This document shows positions 26,595 to 35,300 of a DNA stretch of 47,800 nucleotides, one piece after another. The stretch is from Plectonema radiosum NIES-515 (GTDB lineage Bacteria > Cyanobacteriota > Cyanobacteriia > Cyanobacteriales > Nostocaceae): the NCBI RefSeq assembly GCF_025753815.1, contig NZ_JAOWRF010000151.1, positions 1 through 47,800 on the forward strand. Reading direction: 5' to 3'. A model generated the notes under the pieces. It was not told the DNA's origin, made no database searches, and saw nothing but the letters and a program-made list of their open reading frames with translations. The translations under genes were made by a program, and so were the position numbers. The number at the start of each line of letters is the position of its first letter. Within the stretch, counting starts at the first letter, position 1.

Positions 26595-26968
26595 ATGAGA
26601 GGGTGCGATCGCACCTCAGCGGGTCTTTTCTTCAACTTAATTGCTATCCATATACAATACCTTCGCCAAATTTATGAACTGCTAGAACAAGGATCGGCAG
26701 GGTGGATGCGTCCTAGATTGGTAACTCTGTGGAAAATATTTGCGAGAAAAATTGGGTCTGGTTTTTCCGCTTATGAGTTTTATAGTTTCCTCAACATATT
26801 TATAACCTCGGAAATGCAGAGCCGCAAATCAACGACTATATTCAAAGGTTTCAAGATGATTTTGACCGCTTGCTGAAAGAACGCGAGACAAAGGAAGTTG
26901 AAGGCGATCGCATTCGTGAAATGCTTGAAATCCAAAAAGCACAATTACAGCAATTTTCGAGTAAATAG
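26595..26968 (+). pseudogene. Frameshifted remnant of an unrecognised gene
   Basis: Two successive frames read as one plausible protein end. The first (to about 26785) gives YLRQIYELLEQGSAGWM and RPRLVTLWKIFARKIGSGF; the second (about 26785-26968) gives HIYNLGNAEPQINDYIQRF, DDFDRLLKERETKEVEGD and RIREMLEIQKAQLQQFSSK before TAG at 26966-26968. The strongly charged helical tail looks coding, and the shift between frames suggests a small indel. No start or N-terminal part was found. I could not name the family. Confidence 0.55.
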
Positions 26969-26976
26969 ACCCTTAT

Positions 26977-27006
26977 TGTAGAGACGTTACATGTAACGTC
27001 TCTACA
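26977..27006. repeat. Perfect 30-bp TGTAGAGACGT palindrome
   Basis: Arms TGTAGAGACGTTACA and TGTAACGTCTCTACA, fully self-complementary. Same family as 9211-9240. It starts 8 bp after the stop of the gene remnant. Confidence 0.9.
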
Positions 27007-27178
27007 TAGGTTTTGGTTTTTGATGTGTGGTTCAAATAGATGAAAATTGCTGTAAATGAATACTTACATGAATTGACCACAATTAAAGCATCCTTGCATA
27101 GTTGGAAGCCAATGTAAACAATCAAGTAGCCGGCTACACAATTCCCCTAACCCAGACTAGCTGAAAACGCTTCCTCTT

Positions 27179-27234
27179 AGCCCACGCAGGTGGGCTTCGT
27201 TCGTATAGCCCCAGAATTCCATTCTGAGGGCTAT
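27179..27234 (+). promoter_or_regulatory. Two hairpins in front of the methyltransferase gene
   Basis: AGCCCAC / GTGGGCT (27179-27196) and ATAGCCC / GGGCTAT (27205-27234, extended by AGAAT / ATTCT) lie just upstream of the gene. The first recurs at 28381 (damaged) and 28497 (intact), after the gene. The second ends 27 bp before the ATG, so it could affect expression or act as a terminator for upstream transcripts. Confidence 0.5.
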
Positions 27235-27261
27235 ATTATTGATTAAGACTATATAAATGTG

Positions 27262-28206
27262 ATGGTGAAAGAAAATCAAAAATTAGAATTGCATTCATCC
27301 TTAAAAGTCATAGATTTATTTGCCGGATGTGGCGGTTTATCTCTAGGATTTCAAAATGCCGGATTTCAAATAGTTGCAGCCTTTGATAACTGGAAAACCG
27401 CTATCAAAGTTTATCAAAACAACTTTCATCACGATGTCATATTATGTGATATTGCCGCTTTAGATAATTTTGACATTATCAAAAATCTCAATCCCGATAT
27501 AATTATTGGCGGTCCACCATGTCAAGATTTTTCTAGCGCTGGCAAACGCGATGAAAACTTAGGAAGAGGTGATTTAACTATTGTATTTGCGGAAATAGTC
27601 GCTAGTGTCAAACCCAAATGGTTTGTCATGGAAAATGTAGATAGGTTAGCGAAAAGCGCCAAGTATAAAATAGCTAGAGATATTTTTAAACAAGCTGGAT
27701 ACGGACTCACTGAGAAGAGATTAGATGCGAGTTTGTGTGGTGTACCACAGAAGCGGAAACGATTTTTTTGTCTAGGTGAATTTAACGGTGAAGATAAAAT
27801 TTTAGAATCTTATTTAGAAGCTAATTTAGCAGCGCGATCGACCACAATTAGAGAATACTTAAGCGATTTAGACATTGAGTATTATTATCGACATCCGAGA
27901 AGCTATAAAAGAAGAGCAATATTTAGTATTGACGAACCAAGTCCGACAATTAGAGGTGTTAATAGACCGATTCCTAAAAATTATAAAATCCATCCTGGTG
28001 ATGCTGCACCCCTAACGCCGCAATTACGACCTTTAACTACTATTGAACGCAGCTATATACAAACATTTCCACCTAATTTTATTTTTGAAAGTTGCAAAAC
28101 TGACTTAGAACAAATGATCGGTAATGCAGTTCCCGTCAAATTAGCTGAGTATGTTGCTAAATGCCTTTATGAGTATATGCAGCAAAATGTCCTCGTTCAT
28201 ACGTAG
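27262..28206 (+). CDS. DNA (cytosine-5) methyltransferase, solitary
   Basis: About 314 aa from ATG 27262 (a GTG one codon earlier is also possible). Motif I is DLFAGCGGLSLGFQNAGF; motif IV is GGPPCQDFS with the catalytic Cys at residue 87; motif VI is MENVDRL; motif VIII is CGVPQKRKRFF; motif IX includes SPTIRG; motif X is MIGNAVPVKLAEYV. All core motifs of C5 methyltransferases are present. The stretch between VIII and IX, where target recognition lies, is short, as in small enzymes with 4-bp sites. I see no restriction gene next to it, so it may be an orphan regulator-type enzyme or an RM remnant. Its A+T-rich coding and the repeats on both sides are compatible with transfer. The recognition site cannot be read. 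Confidence 0.93.
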   Translation: MVKENQKLELHSSLKVIDLFAGCGGLSLGFQNAGFQIVAAFDNWKTAIKVYQNNFHHDVILCDIAALDNFDIIKNLNPDIIIGGPPCQDFSSAGKRDENLGRGDLTIVFAEIVASVKPKWFVMENVDRLAKSAKYKIARDIFKQAGYGLTEKRLDASLCGVPQKRKRFFCLGEFNGEDKILESYLEANLAARSTTIREYLSDLDIEYYYRHPRSYKRRAIFSIDEPSPTIRGVNRPIPKNYKIHPGDAAPLTPQLRPLTTIERSYIQTFPPNFIFESCKTDLEQMIGNAVPVKLAEYVAKCLYEYMQQNVLVHT

Positions 28207-28546
28207 TGAGCGGTTTACCGCTCAAATTAAGGGCTGAAGCCCTTACTACCTGAGACACAAAGCGATCGTCTCTTAATATCATGTCCGGTTAATTAATACT
28301 AATAAAAACATCGTAACCCTCGTAAAGACATTCCGCGCCCTACGTCTCTACAATATATGTAATAAGCCTGTCATGATATTAGCCCACGCAGGTAAGCTCG
28401 CGATCGCACAACGCCGCGAATGACCTTCGTAACCCTCGTAAAGACGTAGGGCGCGGAACGTCTCTACAATATATGTAATAAGCCTGTCATCATATTAGCC
28501 CACGCAGGTGGGCTTCGTTTGTGTAGCCGCGAATGACCTTCGTCAG
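28203..28546. repeat. Repeat block with a 116-bp tandem duplication
   Basis: After a GTAGTGAGCGG hairpin element (28203-28250), two copies of a 116-118-bp unit follow (28312-28427 and 28428-28546). Each has CGTAACCCTCGTAAAGAC, a variable core, CGTCTCTACAATATATG, AATAAGCCTGTCAT and an AGCCCACGCAGGT hairpin. The cores (28330-28343 and 28446-28459) are reverse complements of each other apart from one end base. Confidence 0.85.
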
Positions 28547-28558
28547 GGCACTATATTA

Positions 28559-29044
28559 CTACTCTGGTAAACTTGCAAACACTTGCTCAACTAACTCCTT
28601 AGTCTTCGCTTCCAAGGGCAGCCAATTTACATCACCCGTTTCATCAATCAAATCAGTGTCGATATTTACTGACTTATCACCTGTGCCGTAGTCAAGAAAA
28701 CACACTTGATAACACAGTTCCCACAAATCAACCGTCACATGTTGATCTTGACGCTGCAAACATAGATGATATCCTGGATGGGGCGTTGGTAAATTGGCAA
28801 GAGACTGTCTGATTAAATCGCTTTGTTCCGGTGTTGCCCCTTCCATTTCTTGCAACAGCTGGGTAACGATCGCTTTAGTTTCGTCACTTGTCTCAGCAGC
28901 CCAAACCAATACATCCTTGTAAGTTCCCTTCCAAGCAGATTCATCCAGTTGCTTGCGAATGTTATCAACAACGCGAATGAAAGCAGGTTGCATCAGAAGT
29001 TCAGCCTGCTGCCACGTCTGTGAATTAGTTATTCTAGGTAGCAT
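28559..29044 (-). CDS. Conserved hypothetical protein
   Basis: 161 aa, acidic, soluble, with no signal or membrane segment. The first half is helical (LDESAWKGTYKDVLVWAAET), and the second half is mixed, with DQHVTVDLWELCYQVCFLDY. No motif I can tie to a function. It lies divergent from the Ser/Thr kinase gene (160 bp between starts) and probably shares the upstream region. Its length and composition look like an ordinary cyanobacterial gene. Confidence 0.7.
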   Translation of the reverse strand: MLPRITNSQTWQQAELLMQPAFIRVVDNIRKQLDESAWKGTYKDVLVWAAETSDETKAIVTQLLQEMEGATPEQSDLIRQSLANLPTPHPGYHLCLQRQDQHVTVDLWELCYQVCFLDYGTGDKSVNIDTDLIDETGDVNWLPLEAKTKELVEQVFASLPE

Positions 29045-29204
29045 GGTAAATTCAAAGCAATATTGAAATAAAAATTAACAACGTTTTTGTGAAAAAATTG
29101 TGTTTTCTGCCTAAATCTTTTCTCAAGATAGCGGATTTCATCAAAGAAAACTTGGAGATATTTATTACCATCCGGAAAATGGGTGTTAAAACTGGGGAGG
29201 GAAT

Positions 29205-31181
29205 ATGATCGGCAAGCTGTTAGACCATCGTTATCAGGTAGTTAGAGTCCTTGCGACGGGGGGATTTGGGGAAACATACATTGCCCAAGATACTAGGCGT
29301 CCGGGCAACCCCATCTGCGTTGTCAAGCACCTCAAAGGGGCAAACTCAGATCCGAAAGTTTTTGAAACTGCCAAGCGCTTGTTTCAATCAGAAGCGGAAA
29401 CTTTAGAAAAACTGGGGAATCATGACCAAATACCCAGACTATTAGCATACTTTGACGAAAATAAAGAATTTTATTTAGTCCAAGAATTTATTGAAGGACA
29501 TACCCTCAGCGAAGAACTTGTACCGAGTCAGCGTTGGAGTGAAAGCGAAGTCATTCAGATGTTGCTAGAAGTTTTGAACATCTTAGAATTTGTCCACCGT
29601 GAAGGCGTAATTCACCGCGATATCAAGCCAGATAATATTATTCGTCGTACTTGTGATCATAAATTAGTTTTAGTAGACTTTGGAGCCGTTAAACAACTGC
29701 GATCGCCTAATCTCACTTTTGCTGGGCAAACCACCGCTACAGTAGCGATTGGCACTCCCGGTTATATGCCCACAGAACAAGGACAAGGCAAACCCCGTCC
29801 CAATAGTGATATCTACTCTTTAGGTATCATCGCAATTCAAGCCCTGACGGGAGTAGAGCCAATGGATTTTCAAGAAGACCCCGATACAGGTGAAATTATT
29901 TGGCAACACTTAGCACCTGTAAGTCCAGAATTGGTGGTAGTCTTAAGCAAGATGGTGCGCTATCACTTCAAAGACCGCTATAACAGCGTCATGCAAGCAC
30001 TGCTATCATTGCAATTGCTTTCTTCTGTACCCGCAAAGCCTCAAGAATACGCGAAAACTGCTAGCAACTACCAAACAATCAAACCAACTTCTCAAATGTC
30101 TGGGCAGCAGACGATCGCCCTAGCACCAGCAAATCATACGGCAAAACCAGCCCGTAAAGATAACAGACCCGACTTATTGCCGCTAGTCATTGCCGCATTA
30201 TTGGCAGGTGGTGCAGCTGCTGTTGCGACTAATCTAGTTGGAAGTGCGAAAAATCTCGGTTTGAATTTTGCTAGTAATGGTGCGGCTTCCGCAAATATCT
30301 GCGAGGCTGTTGTTACAGGTAATTCTAATATTCGTTCTGAGCCGAGTGCAATTAATTCTGATAATATTGTACAAACACTTAGCGAGAACACTAGTTTTGA
30401 GGTAACTGGCAAGCGGACAAAACTCGGTTGGGTGCAAGTTAAACTTGATTCTGGCAAGTCTGCTTGGGCAAACTCTCATGTAATAGCTAATTCAGAACAA
30501 TGGGTATCTTGTTTGCGAGACAAAAGTATTGCTATTAAGACAGTAAATGATAGTGATTTAATTGCGGCTCGACCGATTCCCCAAATCATACCAAAACCAG
30601 TTGCTGCAACTTCATTGCCAAAGCAAGAATTACCAGAATTGCTAAAGTTAGAAAAACCAGATCCATTTCGTGCTGAACCATTCACTGCTGATGGAAAATT
30701 AGATAAATCAACTGCGAAAGAAAACAATTCTCAAGTTGTAGAACAAGCAAGAGAGAAGTATGATAATGGAGATTTAGGGGGAGCGATCGCACTACTCAAA
30801 TCTCTGCCGGCAAATGCTTCTTCCACTTGGAACCAAACAGCAGAAACAGTCACCCAATGGCAGCAAGATTGGGCAAAAGCCGAAGCTTTATCTAATGAAA
30901 TCAATCAAGCACTTGATAACGGTCAATGGGATAAAGTTTTAGCTTATAAAGACCATCCAGAAAAGTTGCCAAATATTCAATATTGGCGAGAAAAAATAGA
31001 CCCATTATTTAAGCAAGCAGCCGATAATTTAGCAAAACAGGAATTGCCAAAAATAGGTAAACCCCATCCTCAAAATCATCGCATACATCAAGTAGAGACG
31101 TTCCAGAGGAACCTCTCTACTGAAGAATCGGACAATATAGATAGTGAAACTACAACGAAAAGAAGTGAAAATGCTTTTTAG
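29205..31181 (+). CDS. Membrane-anchored Ser/Thr protein kinase with SH3-like domain
   Basis: 658 aa of the cyanobacterial Pkn2/Hanks type. The kinase domain (about 8-275) has the glycine loop ATGGFGETY, Lys41, HRDIKPDN with Asp139, DFGAVKQL with Asp158, GTPGYMPTEQGQG and DIYSLGII. A membrane segment lies at about 325-345 (LVIAALLAGGAAAVA), followed by a bacterial SH3-like domain (about 363-425: SNIRSEPSA … GWVQVKLDSGKSAWANS) and a charged tail. The kinase is thus cytoplasmic and the SH3 part outside, where it may bind cell wall. The tail near residue 630-640 (VETFQRNLSTEE) is encoded by an inserted copy of the dispersed palindrome. The start has a GGGAGGG ribosome site. No partner phosphatase is nearby. 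Confidence 0.95.
   Translation: MIGKLLDHRYQVVRVLATGGFGETYIAQDTRRPGNPICVVKHLKGANSDPKVFETAKRLFQSEAETLEKLGNHDQIPRLLAYFDENKEFYLVQEFIEGHTLSEELVPSQRWSESEVIQMLLEVLNILEFVHREGVIHRDIKPDNIIRRTCDHKLVLVDFGAVKQLRSPNLTFAGQTTATVAIGTPGYMPTEQGQGKPRPNSDIYSLGIIAIQALTGVEPMDFQEDPDTGEIIWQHLAPVSPELVVVLSKMVRYHFKDRYNSVMQALLSLQLLSSVPAKPQEYAKTASNYQTIKPTSQMSGQQTIALAPANHTAKPARKDNRPDLLPLVIAALLAGGAAAVATNLVGSAKNLGLNFASNGAASANICEAVVTGNSNIRSEPSAINSDNIVQTLSENTSFEVTGKRTKLGWVQVKLDSGKSAWANSHVIANSEQWVSCLRDKSIAIKTVNDSDLIAARPIPQIIPKPVAATSLPKQELPELLKLEKPDPFRAEPFTADGKLDKSTAKENNSQVVEQAREKYDNGDLGGAIALLKSLPANASSTWNQTAETVTQWQQDWAKAEALSNEINQALDNGQWDKVLAYKDHPEKLPNIQYWREKIDPLFKQAADNLAKQELPKIGKPHPQNHRIHQVETFQRNLSTEESDNIDSETTTKRSENAF
31091..31121. 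repeat. Dispersed palindrome inside the kinase coding sequence
   Basis: AGTAGAGACGTTCC and GGAACCTCTCTACT around a 3-base centre; one mismatch between arms. It is the same family as the intergenic palindromes. It is read in frame in the last 35 codons of the kinase. Confidence 0.8.
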
Positions 31182-31186
31182 GTTAA

Positions 31187-31449
31187 TTGTTGGTAGTTAG
31201 TTGTTGGTAGTTAGTTGTTGGTAGTTAGTTGTTGGTAGTTAGTTGTTGGTAGTTAGTTGTTAAAAAGTGCTACTAACTCCTGTAAAAACGCGAAATTTCG
31301 CGTCTATACTCCTAACTCTTAAGCACTAACTCTTAACTCCTAACTCCTAACTCCTAACTCCTAACTCCTAACTCCTAACTCCAAACTCCAAACTCCTAAC
31401 TCCTAACTCCAAACTCCTAACTCCTAACTCCTAACTCCTAACTCCTAAC
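31187..31449. repeat. STRR block: five 14-mers plus a TAACTCC heptamer array
   Basis: 31187-31256 has five copies of TTGTTGGTAGTTAG (two related heptamers each). 31281-31308 is a degenerate palindrome (TGTAAAAACGCG / CGCGTCTATA). About 31322-31449 is a TAACTCC/AAACTCC array, mostly 7 bp with variants, in the opposite sense to the array after rpsD. It lies between the kinase and a convergent gene. Confidence 0.9.
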
Positions 31450-31460
31450 AAACAACAAAT

Positions 31461-32000
31461 TTACTTTCTCGGTTGTGGAGAGGCAATTTTGCGTTCTAAA
31501 TCAGCCTTATAAAAGTAAACTCTATCGCAATATTGGTTTGAGCGAGAGCAAACAGCCTCGATCGCAACGTTACTAACATTGCTCACATCAAGTGATAATG
31601 AAACTAGCTGTGTTGCAATTACAGTTCGGCTTTCAGCTTGTTGACCATCTAAGTAAACCTTAACTACCACATTTGGAGTTGTTGTATCATTGTCACGTAT
31701 TCCAAATCCCAAATTGAGAGTTTGAAAAGCAGATTCTGGGCGATTATCTGGTTTAATTTTACAAGTTAACGAAGCCGAGCGGTTGCCTGCTCCTAAATAA
31801 AACTGACTTGTATAAACTGCTTTGCCGATAGAAACATCAAGATTTTGCTCACGGTAAGTGCCAAGTCCACTGCTAACACATTTAGCTCTCTGCATAGGAA
31901 CGGGACGAGGCACTGCTTGGGCAATTTTTCCCTCCAAAATGAAGGTAGATAATAGCACTGCACTCGTGATAATTAAGCTAATAAACTTAGTTTTTTGCAT
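31461..32000 (-). CDS. Secreted protein of unknown function (possibly NPCBM-like)
   Basis: 179 aa with a signal peptide (MQKTKFISLIITSAVLLSTF, cleavage after AQA). The mature part has four Cys, likely forming disulfides, and a beta-rich pattern: LGTYREQNLDVSIGKAVYTS, then FGIRDNDTTTPNVVVKVYLD and LVSLSLDVSNVSNVAIEAVC. This loosely recalls NPCBM carbohydrate-binding modules, but I am not sure. It converges on the kinase across heptamer arrays. No partner gene is evident. Confidence 0.7.
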   Translation of the reverse strand: MQKTKFISLIITSAVLLSTFILEGKIAQAVPRPVPMQRAKCVSSGLGTYREQNLDVSIGKAVYTSQFYLGAGNRSASLTCKIKPDNRPESAFQTLNLGFGIRDNDTTTPNVVVKVYLDGQQAESRTVIATQLVSLSLDVSNVSNVAIEAVCSRSNQYCDRVYFYKADLERKIASPQPRK

Positions 32001-32097
32001 TGGGAGTGGAAACTTTAATATTTAAGCTGATAAGTAAAAGCCTCAACAATAATACCTAATTTACTGTCAAATTTTTATTATACAGAGCCAACAGAAA

Positions 32098-32311
32098 TTA
32101 GTTACCAGACATAAGCCAATATAGTTGGTGTTAAGAAATTAGTGGTAAAAAATGGTATGTAGAGACGTAGCATTGTATGGTATGTAGAGACGTAGCATTG
32201 TATGGTATGTAGAGACGTAGCATTGTATGGTATGTAGAGACGTAGCAATGCTACGTCTCTACGAGGATTTGGGGCTTAACACCAATATTGAGACATAAAT
32301 CTGGTAACTAA
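32098..32311. repeat. MITE-like element, copy B, with a 4x25-bp internal tandem
   Basis: Terminal inverted repeats begin TTAGTTACCAGA (32098-32109) and end TCTGGTAACTAA (32300-32311), and continue inward to TTGGTGTTAAG (32125-32135) / CTTAACACCAA (32275-32285). The centre holds four 25-bp units starting ATGGTATGTAGAGACGTAG at 32152, 32177, 32202 and 32227; only the last one continues into the right palindrome arm (TGCTACGTCTCTAC). Compare copy A at 9062-9293. Confidence 0.8.
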
Positions 32312-32321
32312 AAAGAGAGTT

Positions 32322-35300
32322 TTAATCGATTCTGACGCGGAAGCGCAAGAAACCGAAGTTTCTATCAGGGGTGATAGTGCCCAAATTGACAATCACAGCA
32401 CCCTTAGTATTTGTTTGACTCAGACATTGATTGGGCTGAGGTAACGGTTGTAAGGGAGTGAAAAATGCTCCTTGGTCGCTATCTTGAGCGTTAGTTAGTA
32501 AACTATTTGTACCAGTTCGATTGACGGAAATTTCCCCGGAACTATAACTTGTTTCCGGTGGAATTAAATCGCAGAAGCTGACATTTTGCAAGTCTTGATC
32601 ACCTTCAGCAAGGTAATAAATTGTGTACTCCACTTCATCACCGCTTTGCAAAGCCGTTTCTATTTGGGTAACGCCAGCAGGTGGGCGTCCGGCTTGCTGT
32701 AAGATATTGTCGTTATTATCGTTGGAGTCATCGACAAAGGAGTTGAAGTTGGCAATGTTGACAGGCTGACCACTTCTAAACACGTTGGTAATTCGTTTTA
32801 CCAAGCGCAGACCAGTATTTGCCGCACCGACAACACCACCACGGAAACCGAAGTCAATGTTCAGGTTATCTGGATTGGCTTCAGTTAGGTTAGCTGTCAA
32901 AGTTGTGTTAGTGGTTGGGTTTAAGCCACTGCCCGGTCTTGTGACCTCTACAGTGTAATTGCCTAGTGGCAAGCCGGTGAAAATGTAGTTACCGTTGTTA
33001 TTAGTTGTAGTGGTAGCAACTATTTGATTGCTAGAGTTTCTGAGAGTCAGAATCGCATTGGGAATTCCGGTTTCGCCTGGGCTAGGAGTGCGATCGCCAT
33101 TTCTATCATTAAAGACAAAATCACCAATTGAACCTCCAGGTGGACGCAGCAAGCCAAAATCAACGTTATTTAGCGTCTGACCTGATTGGAGATTTACATC
33201 TACTTGCGGACTACCAGTGGTAATTTGGGGAAAGTCGAAAGGCTGGGTAATTGTGACTCTGTAAGATCCGGGCGGCAAATTATTAAAGCCGTAATTACCG
33301 TTGCTATTGGTGGTAGTCGTTTGCGTAGTGTCGTCAGGAGTACCTAATTGACCGTCGGGTCCGGGAAGAGTCAAGGTGAGGGGGACATTAGGAACTCCGG
33401 GTTCGCCTTGATCTTGAATTCCGTTACCATTGCGATCGTTAAATACCGTATCACCAATTGAACCAGGATTATTACCGGTGAATCCTGTCATGTTAAAGCC
33501 AAAATCGGCGTTCAGGAAATTTTGATTAGCCGCGAGATTGACAATGATCGGATTTCGACCGGTGGTGAGAAAAGCGCGATCGTTCGGTGGATTACCTGGG
33601 GGAGTATCAGATTCTACTCTATAAATTCCTGGCGGTAAATTATTAAAGGTATAATTACCTCTGCCACCAATAACTATATTTGGGGTGTTATCGGTGAATT
33701 GTTCCGCGATTTGGTTGTCGTCGGGGGTGTTAATAATACCATCTGGTCCTGGACCAAACAATCTCACCCTAACTCCGCCAAGTCCCACATCATTAGAATC
33801 TTGAACACCGTTACCGTTGAGGTCTTGGAAAACCGTATCACCAATGGAACCTTGTGAGGTCGGACGGAAGCCAAAATCAACTGTATCGATATTCTGACCG
33901 CTGCCGACGTTGATCGGATTCGGCTGGGTTAAAGTCGGGGTGAAGCCTTGAGGGGGGTTGGTGACTGCAACTGTGTAACTACCAGGTGGCACGTTAACAC
34001 TGTATTTGCCGTTAGCATCAGTGTTAGTGGTGGCAACTGTGTTACCGCTGCTATCTCTGACAACCACAGTCAGACCGCCGATTCCTGGTTCACCAGGTTC
34101 TTGAGTATTGTTGCCGTTAGTATCGCTGAATACAGTATCGCCAATTGTGCCGCGTGGCTGCTGAGTGAAGCCAAAATCAGCCGTATTCACATTTTGACCG
34201 GGTTGTAAGCTGATGGATGAGGGTACGAGAGTTGGGGTAAAGCCGGCTGGAGGGTTGGGAACAGATACAGTGTAATTACCTGGTGCGAGATTGGGGAAAC
34301 TGTAATTACCGCTGCTGTTAGTAGTGGTGGTAGCAACAATGTTACCGCTACTATCTCTCAGGTTGATGGTAACGCCGCTAATTCCCGGTTCGCCTTCGTC
34401 TTGGACACCGTTGCCGTTGGTGTCATTGAAAACAATATCGCCAATGGAGGATACACCTGATGGTTGCTGGGTGAAACCAAAATCAACTGTCTCAATATTT
34501 TGATTGTTGGCGAGGGCGATCGCATTCGGTTGAGTTTGAGTTGGTGTTAAACCAGCCGGATTATTAACTGTGACTCTGTAATTACCCCCAGGCAACCCAG
34601 TAAAGCTGTATTTACCATTACTATCGGTAGTTGTAGTGCGGGTAATGTCGTCTGGCGTGTTAAATACACCATCAGGTCCTGCCCCTGCTAAATTGACAGG
34701 AACGCCGCTGATGCCGGTTTCCCCTGTGTCTTGAGTGTTATTCCCGTTGGTGTCATTATAAACAGTATCGCCAATGGAGCCTCGTTGCCCAGTGAAGCCA
34801 AAATCAAGTGTATCAATCGTTTGACCTGCACCCAAACCGACGGCATTTGGTTGAGTTTGAGTGGGTGTTAAACCAGCAGGATTATTAACTGTGACTCTGT
34901 AACTACCCGCAGGCAAACCGGGAAAGCTGTATTTACCATTACTATCAGTAGTAGTGGTGCGGGTAATGTCGTCTGGCGTGTTAAATACACCATCAGGTCC
35001 TGCCCCGGCTAAATTGACAGGAACGCCGCTGATGCCGGTTTCGCCTGTGTCTTGGGTGCTGTTGCCGTTGGTATCATTATAAACTGTATCGCCAAGCGAG
35101 CCTGTGCCAGGAATAGGCGTACAAATATTTAACCGGGCAAGACCGATAGTTTCATCCTGCCCAGGAGCACCGTATTCTGTTCCTGGCTGGTATAAAACTT
35201 GAATTTGGGTAATTGCCCCAGCTGGCGTAACTTGAATGTTGCCAGCGTTTTCAGTGGTTTGGGCATTCTCGTTTATACCTTCTGCCAGAACACTATTACC

